Source of the DNA: PALSA-270 sp963770245
Lineage (GTDB): Bacteria; Acidobacteriota; Terriglobia; Terriglobales; Acidobacteriaceae
Assembly: GCA_963770245.1 (NCBI GenBank)
Contig: CAVYOX010000010.1
Span: 613,468-677,467, forward strand
Direction: 5' to 3'
DNA: 64,000 nucleotides
Shown here: one piece after another, positions 17,632 through 25,912 of the stretch
Layout of the letters: every line of letters begins with the position of its first letter
How positions within the stretch are numbered: position 1 is the stretch's first letter
Translations under genes and position numbers: made by a program
The notes under the pieces: model-generated
Told to the model about the DNA's origin: nothing
Databases searched by the model: none
Seen by the model: only the letters and a program-made list of their open reading frames with translations

Positions 17632-17961
17632 ATGGCCGAAGCCCAGGAGGAGAAGCGCGCCACGCGCCGGTTTGCGCTGCGCTTGCCCCTTTCCGTCAAT
17701 TACAACGAGCAGACCCCCCAGCAGAAGGCGGCGCAGACGCGCGACGTGAGCGCCCGCGGAATCTGCTTCTACGTGGACTCTTCGGTCGAGGCCGGCGCCG
17801 CCATTGAGTTCACCCTCACCCTCCCGCCCGAGATCACCCTGACCGAGAGCATCCAAGTGCGCTGCAAGGGCAAGGTCGTGCGCGTGGACAACACCGGAGG
17901 CGAAAACAAGGTGGCGGTGGCGGCGGTAATCGACGAATACGAATTTCTCTCCCAACCCTAA
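17632..17961 (+). CDS. PilZ domain protein
   Basis: A 109-residue stand-alone PilZ domain. It carries the c-di-GMP binding motifs RRFALR (RxxxR) and DVSARG (DxSxxG), followed by beta strands ending in KVAVAAVIDEYEF. It is a likely cytoplasmic c-di-GMP effector. I chose ATG 17632 because GGGAGG precedes it by 4-5 nt and homology begins there; the frame is open back to 17506 but that part has no match. The gene overlaps nothing and faces away from trpG. Confidence 0.88.
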   Translation: MAEAQEEKRATRRFALRLPLSVNYNEQTPQQKAAQTRDVSARGICFYVDSSVEAGAAIEFTLTLPPEITLTESIQVRCKGKVVRVDNTGGENKVAVAAVIDEYEFLSQP

Positions 17962-18086
17962 AATCGAAGGGTCGTATCCTTTTGGCTGTACCCGCGACTT
18001 TCGCGGCCCTCCCCGACTTTCTCAGCCCTCGGCAGCGGTGGTATTGTGTCCTTACTGGCCCGGTTTGCTTCCGAGGAGTGAAGTTC

Positions 18087-19514
18087 TTGCCACGCAGCGC
18101 TCTCCAAACTGCCGTGATTTTGCTGGTGGCGACGCTCTCGCCGGCCGGGCGGGCGCTCGCGCAGTCCGGCTTCCCGGCGATCGACGAGGCCGAGGCTCCC
18201 CCGGCGCTAGTTCGCTCGGTCGAGGTGGCCGCAACTCCGGAGGGGCCGGCGCTTGAAATCATCGCCACCCGGCCTCTGGTTCCACAGATTACCAAGTTGA
18301 CCTCGCCTCCGCGGCTGGTGATCGACCTGCCGAAAGCCTATCTCTCCTCCCGGCAAAAGGTCACCTTTCGGGATGCCGAAGTCAACCGCATCCGGGTCGA
18401 TCAGTTCCGCAAGAAACCTCCCACCGTGCGCCTGGTGGTCGAATTGTCGAAGGCTTGCGATGTCGGCTGGGACGAAGCCGGCAACCGCCTGACGGTCCGC
18501 ATCCACGCCGAGCATCCAAGTCCAGCCCCGGCGCGGTCGCCGGTGGCCGCTCAGGGTTTGGCTCCGGCTTCGATTCCGGGGGAGGCCCCGGGCTCAGGTG
18601 CTCTGGTCATGGCCGGGGACCGGCTTGCCCCAGGTTCCTCGATCATCGCCGGCGCCGATACGGCGGTCGTCAACCTCGAGCGCGGCGGCCAGGTGCGGGT
18701 ATGCCCGGGAACGACGGTGTCGGTCGCTTCCTCGCCCGACCGTCACTCCTTGATGCTGGCCATGTCGACGGGTGCGCTTGAAACCCACTATCGCCTGGAC
18801 GCTTCGGCCGACTCGATTCTGACTCCCGATTTCCGCATCCTGCTGGCCGGCCCGGGAGAATTTGACTATGCCATCAGCGCCGATTCCCGGGGCAACACCT
18901 GTGTGCGCGCTCTCCTTGGCAACACCGCCTCCGCGGTAGTTTCCGAACTCATGGGCGACGGTATCTACCAGGTCAAGCCCTTCGAGCAAGTGGTGTTTCA
19001 CTCTGGCCATCTGGCGGTGCTCGATGCCAGCGTCCCGGCAGACTGTGGCTGCCCGGCCCCGTCAACCACCGTGCTGCGGGCTTCGGCCGAATCCCCGCCT
19101 GCGAGCTCGGTCGAAGTCACGCCTCCGGCGGCGTCCCCGACCCATCTCGAGAACCAGGCACCAGAAAGGGCGCCGGCTGCGGCCGGCACTCCTGCAGTTG
19201 CCGGAGCGCCGCCCCCCTCGGCGGGAGTGACCATCGCTCCGTCGGCGCCAGAAACCGCCCGCCTGCCGGACTTGAAACCGAGCGACATCCACGTGCAAGT
19301 GGACGCGCCGTTCGTTTTCCGGGCTTCCGATCCCCCGGCCACTCCTCCCATTGAAGCCAAGCGTGCCTCGCTCGGCGATGCCCCCGGCCCGAAGGCCCCG
19401 GAGGTGGCTCCGCTGCCGCCCTCCACCAAGGCCCCTGATCCCCAGGCAGACCATCCGCCGCACCGCGGCTTTCTGGGAAAGGTCAAAAACGCCCTCAGCT
19501 CCCTATTCAAATAG
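18087..19514 (+). CDS. Exported AMIN-domain protein with FecR-like middle and Pro/Ala-rich tail
   Basis: A 475-residue secreted protein. A signal peptide (ALQTAVILLVATLSPAGRALAQ) is followed by an AMIN domain (about residues 35-140: RPLVPQITKLTSPPRLVIDLPKA and PPTVRLVVELSK), a domain of type LERGGQVRVCPGTTVSV...GALE that resembles FecR-like beta domains, then a long Pro/Ala linker and an amphipathic end GFLGKVKNALSSLFK. AMIN domains localise envelope proteins such as PilQ and AmiC. I chose the TTG at 18087, with GAGGAG 8 nt upstream, since it gives a clean signal peptide; a GTG at 18078 and a TTG at 17982 are alternatives. The role is unknown. Confidence 0.8.
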   Translation: MPRSALQTAVILLVATLSPAGRALAQSGFPAIDEAEAPPALVRSVEVAATPEGPALEIIATRPLVPQITKLTSPPRLVIDLPKAYLSSRQKVTFRDAEVNRIRVDQFRKKPPTVRLVVELSKACDVGWDEAGNRLTVRIHAEHPSPAPARSPVAAQGLAPASIPGEAPGSGALVMAGDRLAPGSSIIAGADTAVVNLERGGQVRVCPGTTVSVASSPDRHSLMLAMSTGALETHYRLDASADSILTPDFRILLAGPGEFDYAISADSRGNTCVRALLGNTASAVVSELMGDGIYQVKPFEQVVFHSGHLAVLDASVPADCGCPAPSTTVLRASAESPPASSVEVTPPAASPTHLENQAPERAPAAAGTPAVAGAPPPSAGVTIAPSAPETARLPDLKPSDIHVQVDAPFVFRASDPPATPPIEAKRASLGDAPGPKAPEVAPLPPSTKAPDPQADHPPHRGFLGKVKNALSSLFK

Positions 19515-19677
19515 CCCTCGTCCCCTAAGCCGGCGACCGCAATCGGACGCCCTCGGGCCCGCTCCGGGATCGAAGTGACCTAGGGCACTTTTCAGCCGCC
19601 CCATCGCCCATGGACAATGAAGGCAGACAAGCCAGGCAGAGGAGTACTTTGGGAGGGGCGCCCGCCGCCCCGGGCAC

Positions 19678-19707
19678 TTGGAAGCTTCCCCCCGAAAGAG
19701 GCACAAT
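19678..19707 (+). promoter_or_regulatory. Candidate promoter of pckA
   Basis: TTGGAA (19678-19683), an 18-nt spacer and CACAAT (19702-19707), each a 4/6 match to the consensus. It lies 36 bp before the pckA ATG. Confidence 0.3.
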
Positions 19708-19742
19708 AGAGCTGGACTGCCTGGCCGTCATTGGAGATTGGT

Positions 19743-21326
19743 ATGGCTACTGTGGTGTATGTCAGCGATGTAGGGGAATTGTTCCACGGCGAGCGAGCGC
19801 ACCTCAATTTGAGCCCGCCCTCTTTGGTCGAATATGCCGTCGCCCGGGGCGAAGTCCGCCTGACCGCGAATGGAGCCGTGACCGGTTATACCGGGGAACA
19901 CACCGGACGGTCCCCGAAGGACCGGTTCATCGTTCGCGACGATATGACGCGCTCGTCGGTCGACTGGAGCGCGGTGAACCAGCCGGTCGAGCCCGCGGTA
20001 TTCGATGCCCTCTACGAACGGGTCCACGAGCATTTGCGGGATCGCGAACTTTTCATCCAGGACCTATTTTGCGGCTCCGATCCCGCCTACCGGCTCCCCG
20101 TCCGGGTGGTCAACCAACTGGCCTGGCACAACCTGTTTGTCCGCCAGCTCTTCCTCCGACCGAGTGCGGAAGAATTGCGCCACCACAAGCCGGAATTCAC
20201 CGTCCTCTGCGCCCCGGAATTCCGCGCCGAACCGGCGCGGGATGGCACCCGCTCCGCAACCTTCATTCTGCTGAATTTCAGCCGCCGCCTGGCCCTGATC
20301 GGAGGCACAGCCTACGCCGGGGAGATCAAGAAATCCATTTTCAGCGTCATGAACTTCCTGCTCCCGCCGCGCAACGTGTTTCCCATGCACTGCTCGGCGA
20401 ACAAGGGCAAAAACGATGTGTCGGCGTTATTTTTCGGACTCTCGGGCACGGGCAAGACCACGCTCTCGGCCGATCCCTCGCGGCGGCTGATCGGCGACGA
20501 CGAGCACGGCTGGAGCGCGGATGGAGTGTTCAACTTCGAGGGCGGCTGCTATGCCAAGTGCATCAAGCTATCGGAAAAAAATGAGCCCCAGATCTTCCGC
20601 GCCATCCGCTTCGGCTGCGTGCTCGAAAACGTGGTGCTCGATCCCGAAACCCGCGTTCCCGATTACAACGACGACAGCCTGACCGAGAACACACGCGCCG
20701 CCTACCCGGTGGATTTCATTGAGAACTGCGTGATTCCCGGCAGGGGCGGGCATCCGAATAACGTGGTTTTCCTGACCGCCGATGCCTTCGGTGTGCTGCC
20801 CCCGATTGCACGGCTGACGCCGGAACAAGCGATGTATCACTTTCTTTCCGGCTACACCGCCAAAATCGCGGGCACCGAGGCCGGGGTCAAGGAGCCGCAG
20901 GCTACGTTTTCGACCTGCTTCGGCGCGCCCTTCATGCCCCGTTCGCCGAAGATCTACGCCGAGATGCTGGGCCGGCGTCTGCGGGAGCATTCCGCGCAGT
21001 GCTGGCTGGTGAACACCGGCTGGCAGGGAGGACAGTACGGGGTGGGGCAGCGCATCCATCTGCCCTACACCCGGGCGATGGTCGACGACGCGGTCGAGGG
21101 CGACTTGCGCAAAGTGGAATTTGAAGTCGAGCCCACCTTCGGGCTGAGCATTCCAAAAACCTGTCCGGGAGTGCCTGCGGAAATGCTGAATCCGCGCAAT
21201 GCCTGGGCCGATAAGGCCGCCTACGACCAGATGGCCGCGGAACTGCGCGGACGCTTCGTGAAAAACTTCGAGAAGTTCGACGCAGCGCCCGAGGTCCGGG
21301 CGGCGGGTCCGGCGGCGAAGAAATAG
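19743..21326 (+). CDS. pckA: Phosphoenolpyruvate carboxykinase (ATP)
   Basis: A 527-residue cytosolic enzyme converting oxaloacetate and ATP to phosphoenolpyruvate, CO2 and ADP, first step of gluconeogenesis. Motifs: GEHTGRSPKDRFIVRD, the Walker A-like GLSGTGKTTLSADP, LIGDDEHGWSADGVFNFEGGCYAK, and NTGWQGGQYGVGQRI. The length fits the ATP-dependent family. The ATG at 19743 has GGAG 6 nt upstream; a start 12 nt earlier is less likely. It ends 4 bp before the convergent membrane protein gene. Confidence 0.96.
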   Translation: MATVVYVSDVGELFHGERAHLNLSPPSLVEYAVARGEVRLTANGAVTGYTGEHTGRSPKDRFIVRDDMTRSSVDWSAVNQPVEPAVFDALYERVHEHLRDRELFIQDLFCGSDPAYRLPVRVVNQLAWHNLFVRQLFLRPSAEELRHHKPEFTVLCAPEFRAEPARDGTRSATFILLNFSRRLALIGGTAYAGEIKKSIFSVMNFLLPPRNVFPMHCSANKGKNDVSALFFGLSGTGKTTLSADPSRRLIGDDEHGWSADGVFNFEGGCYAKCIKLSEKNEPQIFRAIRFGCVLENVVLDPETRVPDYNDDSLTENTRAAYPVDFIENCVIPGRGGHPNNVVFLTADAFGVLPPIARLTPEQAMYHFLSGYTAKIAGTEAGVKEPQATFSTCFGAPFMPRSPKIYAEMLGRRLREHSAQCWLVNTGWQGGQYGVGQRIHLPYTRAMVDDAVEGDLRKVEFEVEPTFGLSIPKTCPGVPAEMLNPRNAWADKAAYDQMAAELRGRFVKNFEKFDAAPEVRAAGPAAKK

Positions 21327-21330
21327 TTCT

Positions 21331-21576
21331 TCACGCTCTTTTCAGCATGCGGGAGATCGCCACCAGCACGACCGCTCCGAGAGTTGCCACCAGGATGCTG
21401 GTGACCAATCCCCCCGTCGCCTCGAAACCCAGCAGGCGGATGATCCAGCCACCCAAAATGGCGCCGACAATGCCCAGCACGATATCCATCAGAACGCCGT
21501 AACCTGAGCCCTTCATAATCTTGCCCGCGGCCCACCCGGCAATCAGCCCGACCACAATGAGGTAAAGGAAGTACAT
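21331..21576 (-). CDS. GlsB/YeaQ/YmgE family membrane protein
   Basis: An 81-residue, three-helix, glycine-rich membrane protein (LIVVGLIAGWAAGKIMKGSGYGVLMDIVLGIVGAILGGWI and a final helix before SRMLKRA). This is the transglycosylase-associated protein family, often stress induced, of unknown biochemical role. GGAGG precedes ATG 21576 by 6 nt; the longer upstream ORF has no support. It is convergent with pckA. Confidence 0.9.
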   Translation of the reverse strand: MYFLYLIVVGLIAGWAAGKIMKGSGYGVLMDIVLGIVGAILGGWIIRLLGFEATGGLVTSILVATLGAVVLVAISRMLKRA

Positions 21577-21691
21577 CGAAGACCTCCATTCCGCCGTGCC
21601 TCCGGCGATTGTTTTTTGACTTCGACGCCCAACCAGCTGAAAGCGTCGTGCGAGCGTACGTTCCGGAAATACGGCTGTCAAGCGCACGCCG

Positions 21692-21790
21692 AGGTCGTGT
21701 CAACCGACATTAGAAATGTCCCCTTGCTTACGACATTAGAAATGTCCCCTTTTATCGAGGTTACGACAATAGAAATGGCCCCTTTTGGTG
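21692..21790. mobile_element. Relic of an insertion-sequence end with three internal repeats
   Basis: GACATTAGAAATGTC occurs at 21706-21720 and 21732-21746, each followed by CCCCTT, and a decayed third copy GACAATAGAAATGGC is at 21765-21779. Each full copy is an inverted repeat (GACATT/AATGTC around AGA). The block is preceded by GGTCGTGTCAACC. Multiple terminal repeats of this type are typical of IS21-like element ends; assignment to IS21 is from memory of such ends and needs a search. No transposase gene is present. Confidence 0.5.
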
Positions 21791-21902
21791 GTTCGGGCTG
21801 GGGTTGGAATGTGCACTGGAACCCAGGCCGAAGGTTCGGGGATGCCGGCGGGCGCGGGGATTCGCGAGGCGCCGCCGGCAGTGTGGTTAAATGAGGCTCT
21901 TC

Positions 21903-22175
21903 ATGTTTGCCCGCAAGATTCGCGTGGAATACCGAGGAAACGGCCGGAGAATTCCCTGCCCACTCAAGTGGCTGGACAGTTTCTCCATGCGAAACTTCAC
22001 CAACGCCACCGTCTTTGACGACACCCTGCCGACCGGCGATGGAGTGATGGAGATCGGCACCCATGTTCCCCTCGAGCAGCTGCGCGAGGCGATGCAGGAT
22101 TGGTTCCGGCGGAAGGGCTACTTGGCAAAGGACGCGGAATTGATCGTGGCTGAAGCGTCACCGGACGGAAAATGA
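21903..22175 (+). CDS. Small conserved-looking protein of unknown function
   Basis: A 90-residue soluble protein (FARKIRVEYRGNGRRIPCPLKWLDSFSMRNFTN, then PLEQLREAMQDWFRRKGYLAKDAELIVAEASPDGK). No family recognised. The alternating charged/hydrophobic C-terminal helix looks like real coding sequence. ATG 21903 has GAGG 6 nt upstream; ATG 21891 is the alternative. Its last codons and stop are repeated in the 3' flank. Confidence 0.6.
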   Translation: MFARKIRVEYRGNGRRIPCPLKWLDSFSMRNFTNATVFDDTLPTGDGVMEIGTHVPLEQLREAMQDWFRRKGYLAKDAELIVAEASPDGK

Positions 22176-22226
22176 TGGGGGGAAAATGAATGGGGCGAAA
22201 AATGAATGGTCCGGAAAAGCAATGGC
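22161..22226. repeat. 15-16-bp degenerate tandem array echoing the end of the preceding gene
   Basis: Four units of the type CGGAAAATGATGG, GGGAAAATGAATGG, GCGAAAAATGAATGG and CCGGAAAAGCAATGG. The first spans the last codons (Gly-Lys-stop, GGA AAA TGA) of the 90-residue protein; the rest follow its stop codon. Confidence 0.75.
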
Positions 22227-22269
22227 CCGTAGCCCCGGGTCGACCAACACCCCGGCCCGGCGCCTTTGC

Positions 22270-22310
22270 TGAGTTGTCTGGGCTAGTTGTCTCGGTTAGT
22301 TGTCGTAGTG
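22270..22310. repeat. 13-bp degenerate tandem array at the apt stop codon
   Basis: On the minus strand the apt end TACGACAACTAAC is followed by CGAGACAACTAGC and CCAGACAACTCAG. The stop codon TAA is echoed as TAG and then TCA. Confidence 0.8.
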
Positions 22311-22856
22311 CAGCAGGGAGAATACGTCGTATTGCGCGAGCTTGTCCCGGCCCTTCAGGAAATCCAGTTCTACGACAAAGCCCAGGCCGACGATGTGCGC
22401 GCCGAGCGAGGAGGCAAGGTTGGCGGTGGCTTCTGCGGTTCCGCCGGTGGCCAGCAGATCATCCGCGATGATCACGCGCTGGCCCTTCTGGATGGCGTCC
22501 TGGTGGATCTCGAGCGTGTTCTTGCCATACTCGAGCGCGTAGTCGTACTTCACGGTGGCCGCCGGAAGTTTGCCGGGCTTGCGGACGGGCACAAACCCCG
22601 CGTTCAGGCGATAGGCGAGTGCGGGAGCGAAAATAAAGCCGCGCGCTTCCATGCCGAGAACCAGATCGATGTCCTGGTTGATGTAGTGCTCGGAGAGCGC
22701 GTCGATCAGCATGGCCAGCCCGAGCCTGTCCTTGAGCAGCGTGGTGATGTCGTAGAACAGGATCCCCGGCTTCGGGAAGTCCGGAACTTCGCGGATGAGT
22801 CGCTTGAGCGAATCACAGTTGATCCGCGGGTGCCCGGGTAGAGGCTCGGTTGGCAT
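22296..22856 (-). CDS. apt: Adenine phosphoribosyltransferase
   Basis: A 186-residue type I phosphoribosyltransferase that salvages adenine to AMP using PRPP. It has the family start LKRLIREVPDFPKPGILFYDITTLL, the GMEARGFIFAPALAYRL block, VPVRKPGKLP and the PRPP motif VIIADDLLATGGTAEA. The ATG overlaps the stop of the acylphosphatase gene (TAAATG), so the two are translationally coupled on the minus strand. Confidence 0.95.
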   Translation of the reverse strand: MPTEPLPGHPRINCDSLKRLIREVPDFPKPGILFYDITTLLKDRLGLAMLIDALSEHYINQDIDLVLGMEARGFIFAPALAYRLNAGFVPVRKPGKLPAATVKYDYALEYGKNTLEIHQDAIQKGQRVIIADDLLATGGTAEATANLASSLGAHIVGLGFVVELDFLKGRDKLAQYDVFSLLHYDN

Positions 22857-23156
22857 TTACCAGGCTCCTTCGATGCGGAACGCTGTCAGATTCGGAATCG
22901 GCTTGGCCTCCAATTCTTCGACATCATCCACCCGCGCGGCCCGGGGCCCGGCACGCAAACGCCACCGCAGAGCGGCCAATTGATCGCGCGTTCCCATGGC
23001 CAAAACTTCGACGCTCGAATCGGGATTATTGCGCACCCAGCCGGCAATTCCGAGCAGGTGCGCCTCGCGCTCCACAAACCAGCGGAAACCCACGCCCTGC
23101 ACCCGTCCCCGCACGATGAAGCGGCGGGCTTCGCTGGCTTTTTCCGTGGAGGTCAT
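22857..23156 (-). CDS. acyP: Acylphosphatase
   Basis: A 99-residue acylphosphatase that hydrolyses carboxyl-phosphate bonds. The active-site loop is GRVQGVGFRWFVEREA (catalytic Arg in the phosphate loop) and the Asn is in GWVRNNPDSSVEVLAMG. I chose ATG 23156 because it gives the normal family length; the frame stays open upstream without similarity. It lies directly before apt in the same operon. Confidence 0.9.
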   Translation of the reverse strand: MTSTEKASEARRFIVRGRVQGVGFRWFVEREAHLLGIAGWVRNNPDSSVEVLAMGTRDQLAALRWRLRAGPRAARVDDVEELEAKPIPNLTAFRIEGAW

Positions 23157-23250
23157 CGCTCTCGTGGACTTCCTCGACTGCGCTCCGGCTGACACCAGTA
23201 GCAGAATCGGCAGCCGCGGCTGAATGGCCGCTCTGCCCGGTCTTTGAGCC

Positions 23251-23811
23251 CTAGGCCCTCGACAAATAGGTGCCTTCCGCGGTATCGACGCGAATCTTCT
23301 CCCCCTCATTGACGAACGGAGGCACCTGTACCACCAGCCCGGTTTCGGTTTTCGCAGGCTTGGTGACACTCGATGCAGTCGCGCTCTTCAATCCGGGTTC
23401 GGTTTCAACCACCGTCAACTCGACAGTTTGCGGCAACTCGATGCCGACCGCCTTGCCGTCGAAAAACTCCACCTTGATCTGCAGATTGGGAATAAGGTAG
23501 TCGACGGCGTCGCCCAGGATTTCTTTGGTCAGATGAGTCTGCTCATAGTTGGCGATGTCCATGAAATAATAACTGTCGGCGTCGGCGTACAGAAACTCCA
23601 TCTCGACTTCATCGACGTTCACCTTCTCGATGGGATCGGGCGAGCGGAAGCGGTGCTCGAACATGGCGCCGGTGCGTAGATTGCGCAGCTTGGCCTGGAT
23701 GAATGCCCGCAGATTGCCCGGCGTGCGATGCTCGACGCTGAACACGGAGTGCAGATCATTGTTGTGCTTGATGATCATGCCGGGACGAAGCTGGGTCGCA
23801 GGAATCGACAT
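23251..23811 (-). CDS. efp: Translation elongation factor P with Asn at the loop tip
   Basis: A 186-residue EF-P that helps ribosomes through polyproline stretches. The three beta domains are complete, with the OB-fold block EYL-type replaced by MEFLYADADSYYFMDIANYEQTHL and the C-terminal LVVQVPPFVNEGEKIRVDTAEGTYLSRA. The domain I loop that normally carries the modified Lys or Arg reads HRTPGNLRAF, so Asn33 sits where E. coli has Lys34 and the next Arg is two residues on. No earpA, epmA or epmB is nearby. ATG 23811 is the family start; GGAG is 12 nt upstream. Confidence 0.93.
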   Translation of the reverse strand: MSIPATQLRPGMIIKHNNDLHSVFSVEHRTPGNLRAFIQAKLRNLRTGAMFEHRFRSPDPIEKVNVDEVEMEFLYADADSYYFMDIANYEQTHLTKEILGDAVDYLIPNLQIKVEFFDGKAVGIELPQTVELTVVETEPGLKSATASSVTKPAKTETGLVVQVPPFVNEGEKIRVDTAEGTYLSRA

Positions 23812-24033
23812 TGCTCTGTGAATCTCCTTCGATTGCGCTTGTGGGCCGGTGGAGGCGGGCAGGCCACAGGTTCCGCCGGACACGAGGATTCAACTTCATG
23901 ATTTTATATGGTTTTGGGCCGATATGGGAAACCCCGGGTTGAGGTCTTCACCCGAGCGGCCACATTTCCTCTGGCTGAGCAGCTACAATGAAAGACACAG
24001 CATCCAAGCACTGCACCCGAGAGGAGTACGTTC

Positions 24034-24333
24034 ATGTCATTTGGAAACGACGACGACGGCACTAGCGTAGGGGTGGCGATTACATTCCTGCTGATCGGCA
24101 TTGGAGCGGGCGCTCTGGCCGCTCTGCTGTTTGCCCCCAAAAGCGGCGAGCAGCTGCGGCGCGATATCCGCCGCAGATACAAAGACGCCAAGGGCGCGGT
24201 GGAAGACTTCGCCGACGAAGCGAAAGACCGGGTCGGAGATGTTCTCGAACGCGGGGCCGATTGGGTGGAAGAAGTGGAGCAGGGCGCCCGCAAGCGGGTC
24301 GCGCCGCTCGGACGCGCGCTGCGGCGGGACTAG
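24034..24333 (+). CDS. YtxH domain protein
   Basis: A 99-residue small membrane protein: short polar start, one transmembrane helix (VGVAITFLLIGIGAGALAALLFAP) followed at once by the YtxH motif KSGEQLRRDIR, then a charged helical tail. Members are associated with general stress in Bacillus; function is unknown. AGAGGAG precedes the ATG by 7 nt. TACAAT at 23986 may be its -10. Confidence 0.85.
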   Translation: MSFGNDDDGTSVGVAITFLLIGIGAGALAALLFAPKSGEQLRRDIRRRYKDAKGAVEDFADEAKDRVGDVLERGADWVEEVEQGARKRVAPLGRALRRD

Positions 24334-24378
24334 CCCGCGAAATCGCGGTCCGATCGCCGGCTGGCGGGAATCGCCGGC

Positions 24379-25221
24379 TCAGTACAGGCGGAAGCTCACC
24401 TCAACGTTGATCTCGACCGCCACGGGCTGGCCGTTCCGCGTCGCGGGCTGAAAACGCCATTGGCGGACCGCGTCGAGCGCCTTTTCGTCAAGACCCATCC
24501 CGAGCGAGCGGGCGACGCGCAGGTTGTGCGCCCGGCCATCCGCTCCCACCACCAGCCATAGAATCACCGATCCCTGATATTTCGCTTGGCGCGCCGCCTC
24601 GGAGTAGTCCGGGTCGGGCGCGTACAGAGGACTGGGCGGACTCACCCCTCCGACGCCCGGCCGATAGACGTTCCCCTGATCGTAAGGCCCGAAGCCCGGG
24701 CCTGCCCTTGTTCCGACACCGCCGCCGTGGTCGCTGCCAATTCCACCGCCCCCTCCCGGTCCATTCGAGGGCGGGATGGGTACCGCCGAGAGCGGGTCCC
24801 CGAAAAGCCCGGGCGGAGGCAAAGGAACGGCCGACAGGGCCATGACGCTCGGTGGCTCCGGCAGCTTGGGGCGCTGATTGAGGAGCACCGCTTCGGGCGG
24901 TGCCAACTGATCTTCGAGAGTCATCAGCGGCAGGGCTCCGCGGGAAGCCGCCAGCTTGTCATGGGTGCCGCCGCCTCCGTGCCCGCCCGGTTTTTCCGGC
25001 GTAAAGGGAAATGAAATCGGACCCTCGATCAGGGCGCCCAGGCGCCGGCCAATCGCCGGAGGATGGTTCGTCAGGTAGGCAGCCATGGCGACGAGCACGG
25101 CTACCCCCACGCCCTGGGTCAGAAACGCCAAAAGAAAACTTGTCGGGCGGGCGCGGTAGAGTCCGTGCTCGTCGGCCAGAAATTGCCGAAAAATCGTCGT
25201 CGACGGATCGGAACTTGTCAC
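24379..25221 (-). CDS. TonB C-terminal domain protein
   Basis: A 280-residue envelope protein with a single N-terminal transmembrane helix (SFLLAFLTQGVGVAVLVAMAAYL), a Pro/Gly-rich periplasmic linker with a glycine cluster (GPGGGGGIGSDHGGG) and a TonB C-terminal domain (DPDYSEAARQAKYQGSVILWLVVGADGRAHNLRVARSLGMGLDEKALDAVRQWRFQPA). It could energise an outer-membrane receptor or be one of the non-transport TonB-C proteins common in Acidobacteriota. No exbB/exbD is nearby. GTG 25221 has GAGGAGAG 5 nt upstream. Confidence 0.87.
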   Translation of the reverse strand: MTSSDPSTTIFRQFLADEHGLYRARPTSFLLAFLTQGVGVAVLVAMAAYLTNHPPAIGRRLGALIEGPISFPFTPEKPGGHGGGGTHDKLAASRGALPLMTLEDQLAPPEAVLLNQRPKLPEPPSVMALSAVPLPPPGLFGDPLSAVPIPPSNGPGGGGGIGSDHGGGVGTRAGPGFGPYDQGNVYRPGVGGVSPPSPLYAPDPDYSEAARQAKYQGSVILWLVVGADGRAHNLRVARSLGMGLDEKALDAVRQWRFQPATRNGQPVAVEINVEVSFRLY

Positions 25222-25408
25222 TCGCGCTCTCCTCGCCAGCCAAAACGAATACCTGGATAGAAGCTCGAAGAACGCAAAAGGATACCTGCCTCCCCGATCA
25301 ATCTCTGGGGACCAGCCTTTGGGGATCAACATTCGAGAACCAAATATGGTCTGAGAACAAACTGCAGAGGAAAAACAAAGGAAGGTCTCGAGCGAAAAAA
25401 GCGGTTGG

Positions 25409-25765
25409 CTAGGCCGGGATGACGGCTTCGGTTCCGGCCACGACTTCTTCTAAGTGCTCCAGGGTCTCTTGCACGGTGAGCGAATACATTTCGCGTCCCA
25501 CGCCTTCGCCGGATTCGAGAGCGGTCTTCAGATAGTGTCCGGCGATCTCGACCGCCAGCGGGTCGGTGATCAACTTGCCGGTTCGCTTGTGGTATTCCGC
25601 CCACGCCGGATGCGGCAGCGCCACCCACACCGTCCGTCCCTCCACCAGAAACTTGACGTCCACGGCGTCGGCGTGGCGCGTGGCAATCGCCACGATCAGC
25701 GCCTGGTAGATGCAGTGCGCATTCTGCTTGCTCCAGCGGTCTAGGGCGTAGAAGTCCTGATACAT
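25409..25765 (-). CDS. Conserved-looking protein of unknown function
   Basis: A 118-residue soluble, mildly acidic protein (YQDFYALDRWSKQNAHCIYQALIVAIATRHADAVDVKFLVEGRTVWVALPHPAWAEYHKRTGK ...). No family assigned. Predicted mixed alpha/beta from pattern only. Frame and codon use look like real coding sequence. It is divergent from purN. Confidence 0.65.
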   Translation of the reverse strand: MYQDFYALDRWSKQNAHCIYQALIVAIATRHADAVDVKFLVEGRTVWVALPHPAWAEYHKRTGKLITDPLAVEIAGHYLKTALESGEGVGREMYSLTVQETLEHLEEVVAGTEAVIPA

Positions 25766-25912
25766 AGCGATGCAAAAACTATACCGGAGCCGCCGGGTGC
25801 GGGCAAACCTCAGAAAACCTTACCCCGCGCCTCGTTCAAGAACGCAAGCGCCGGCTGCGATTCGGCTTCCGCCCGGGATCTCGATCGTACAGTATTATGT
25901 CTGACGTCGGCT

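Noticed and set aside
19610..20584. A 324-codon plus-strand ORF overlapping pckA
   Set aside because: Arg/Pro/Gly-rich and out of frame with a strongly conserved enzyme, so it is a shadow.
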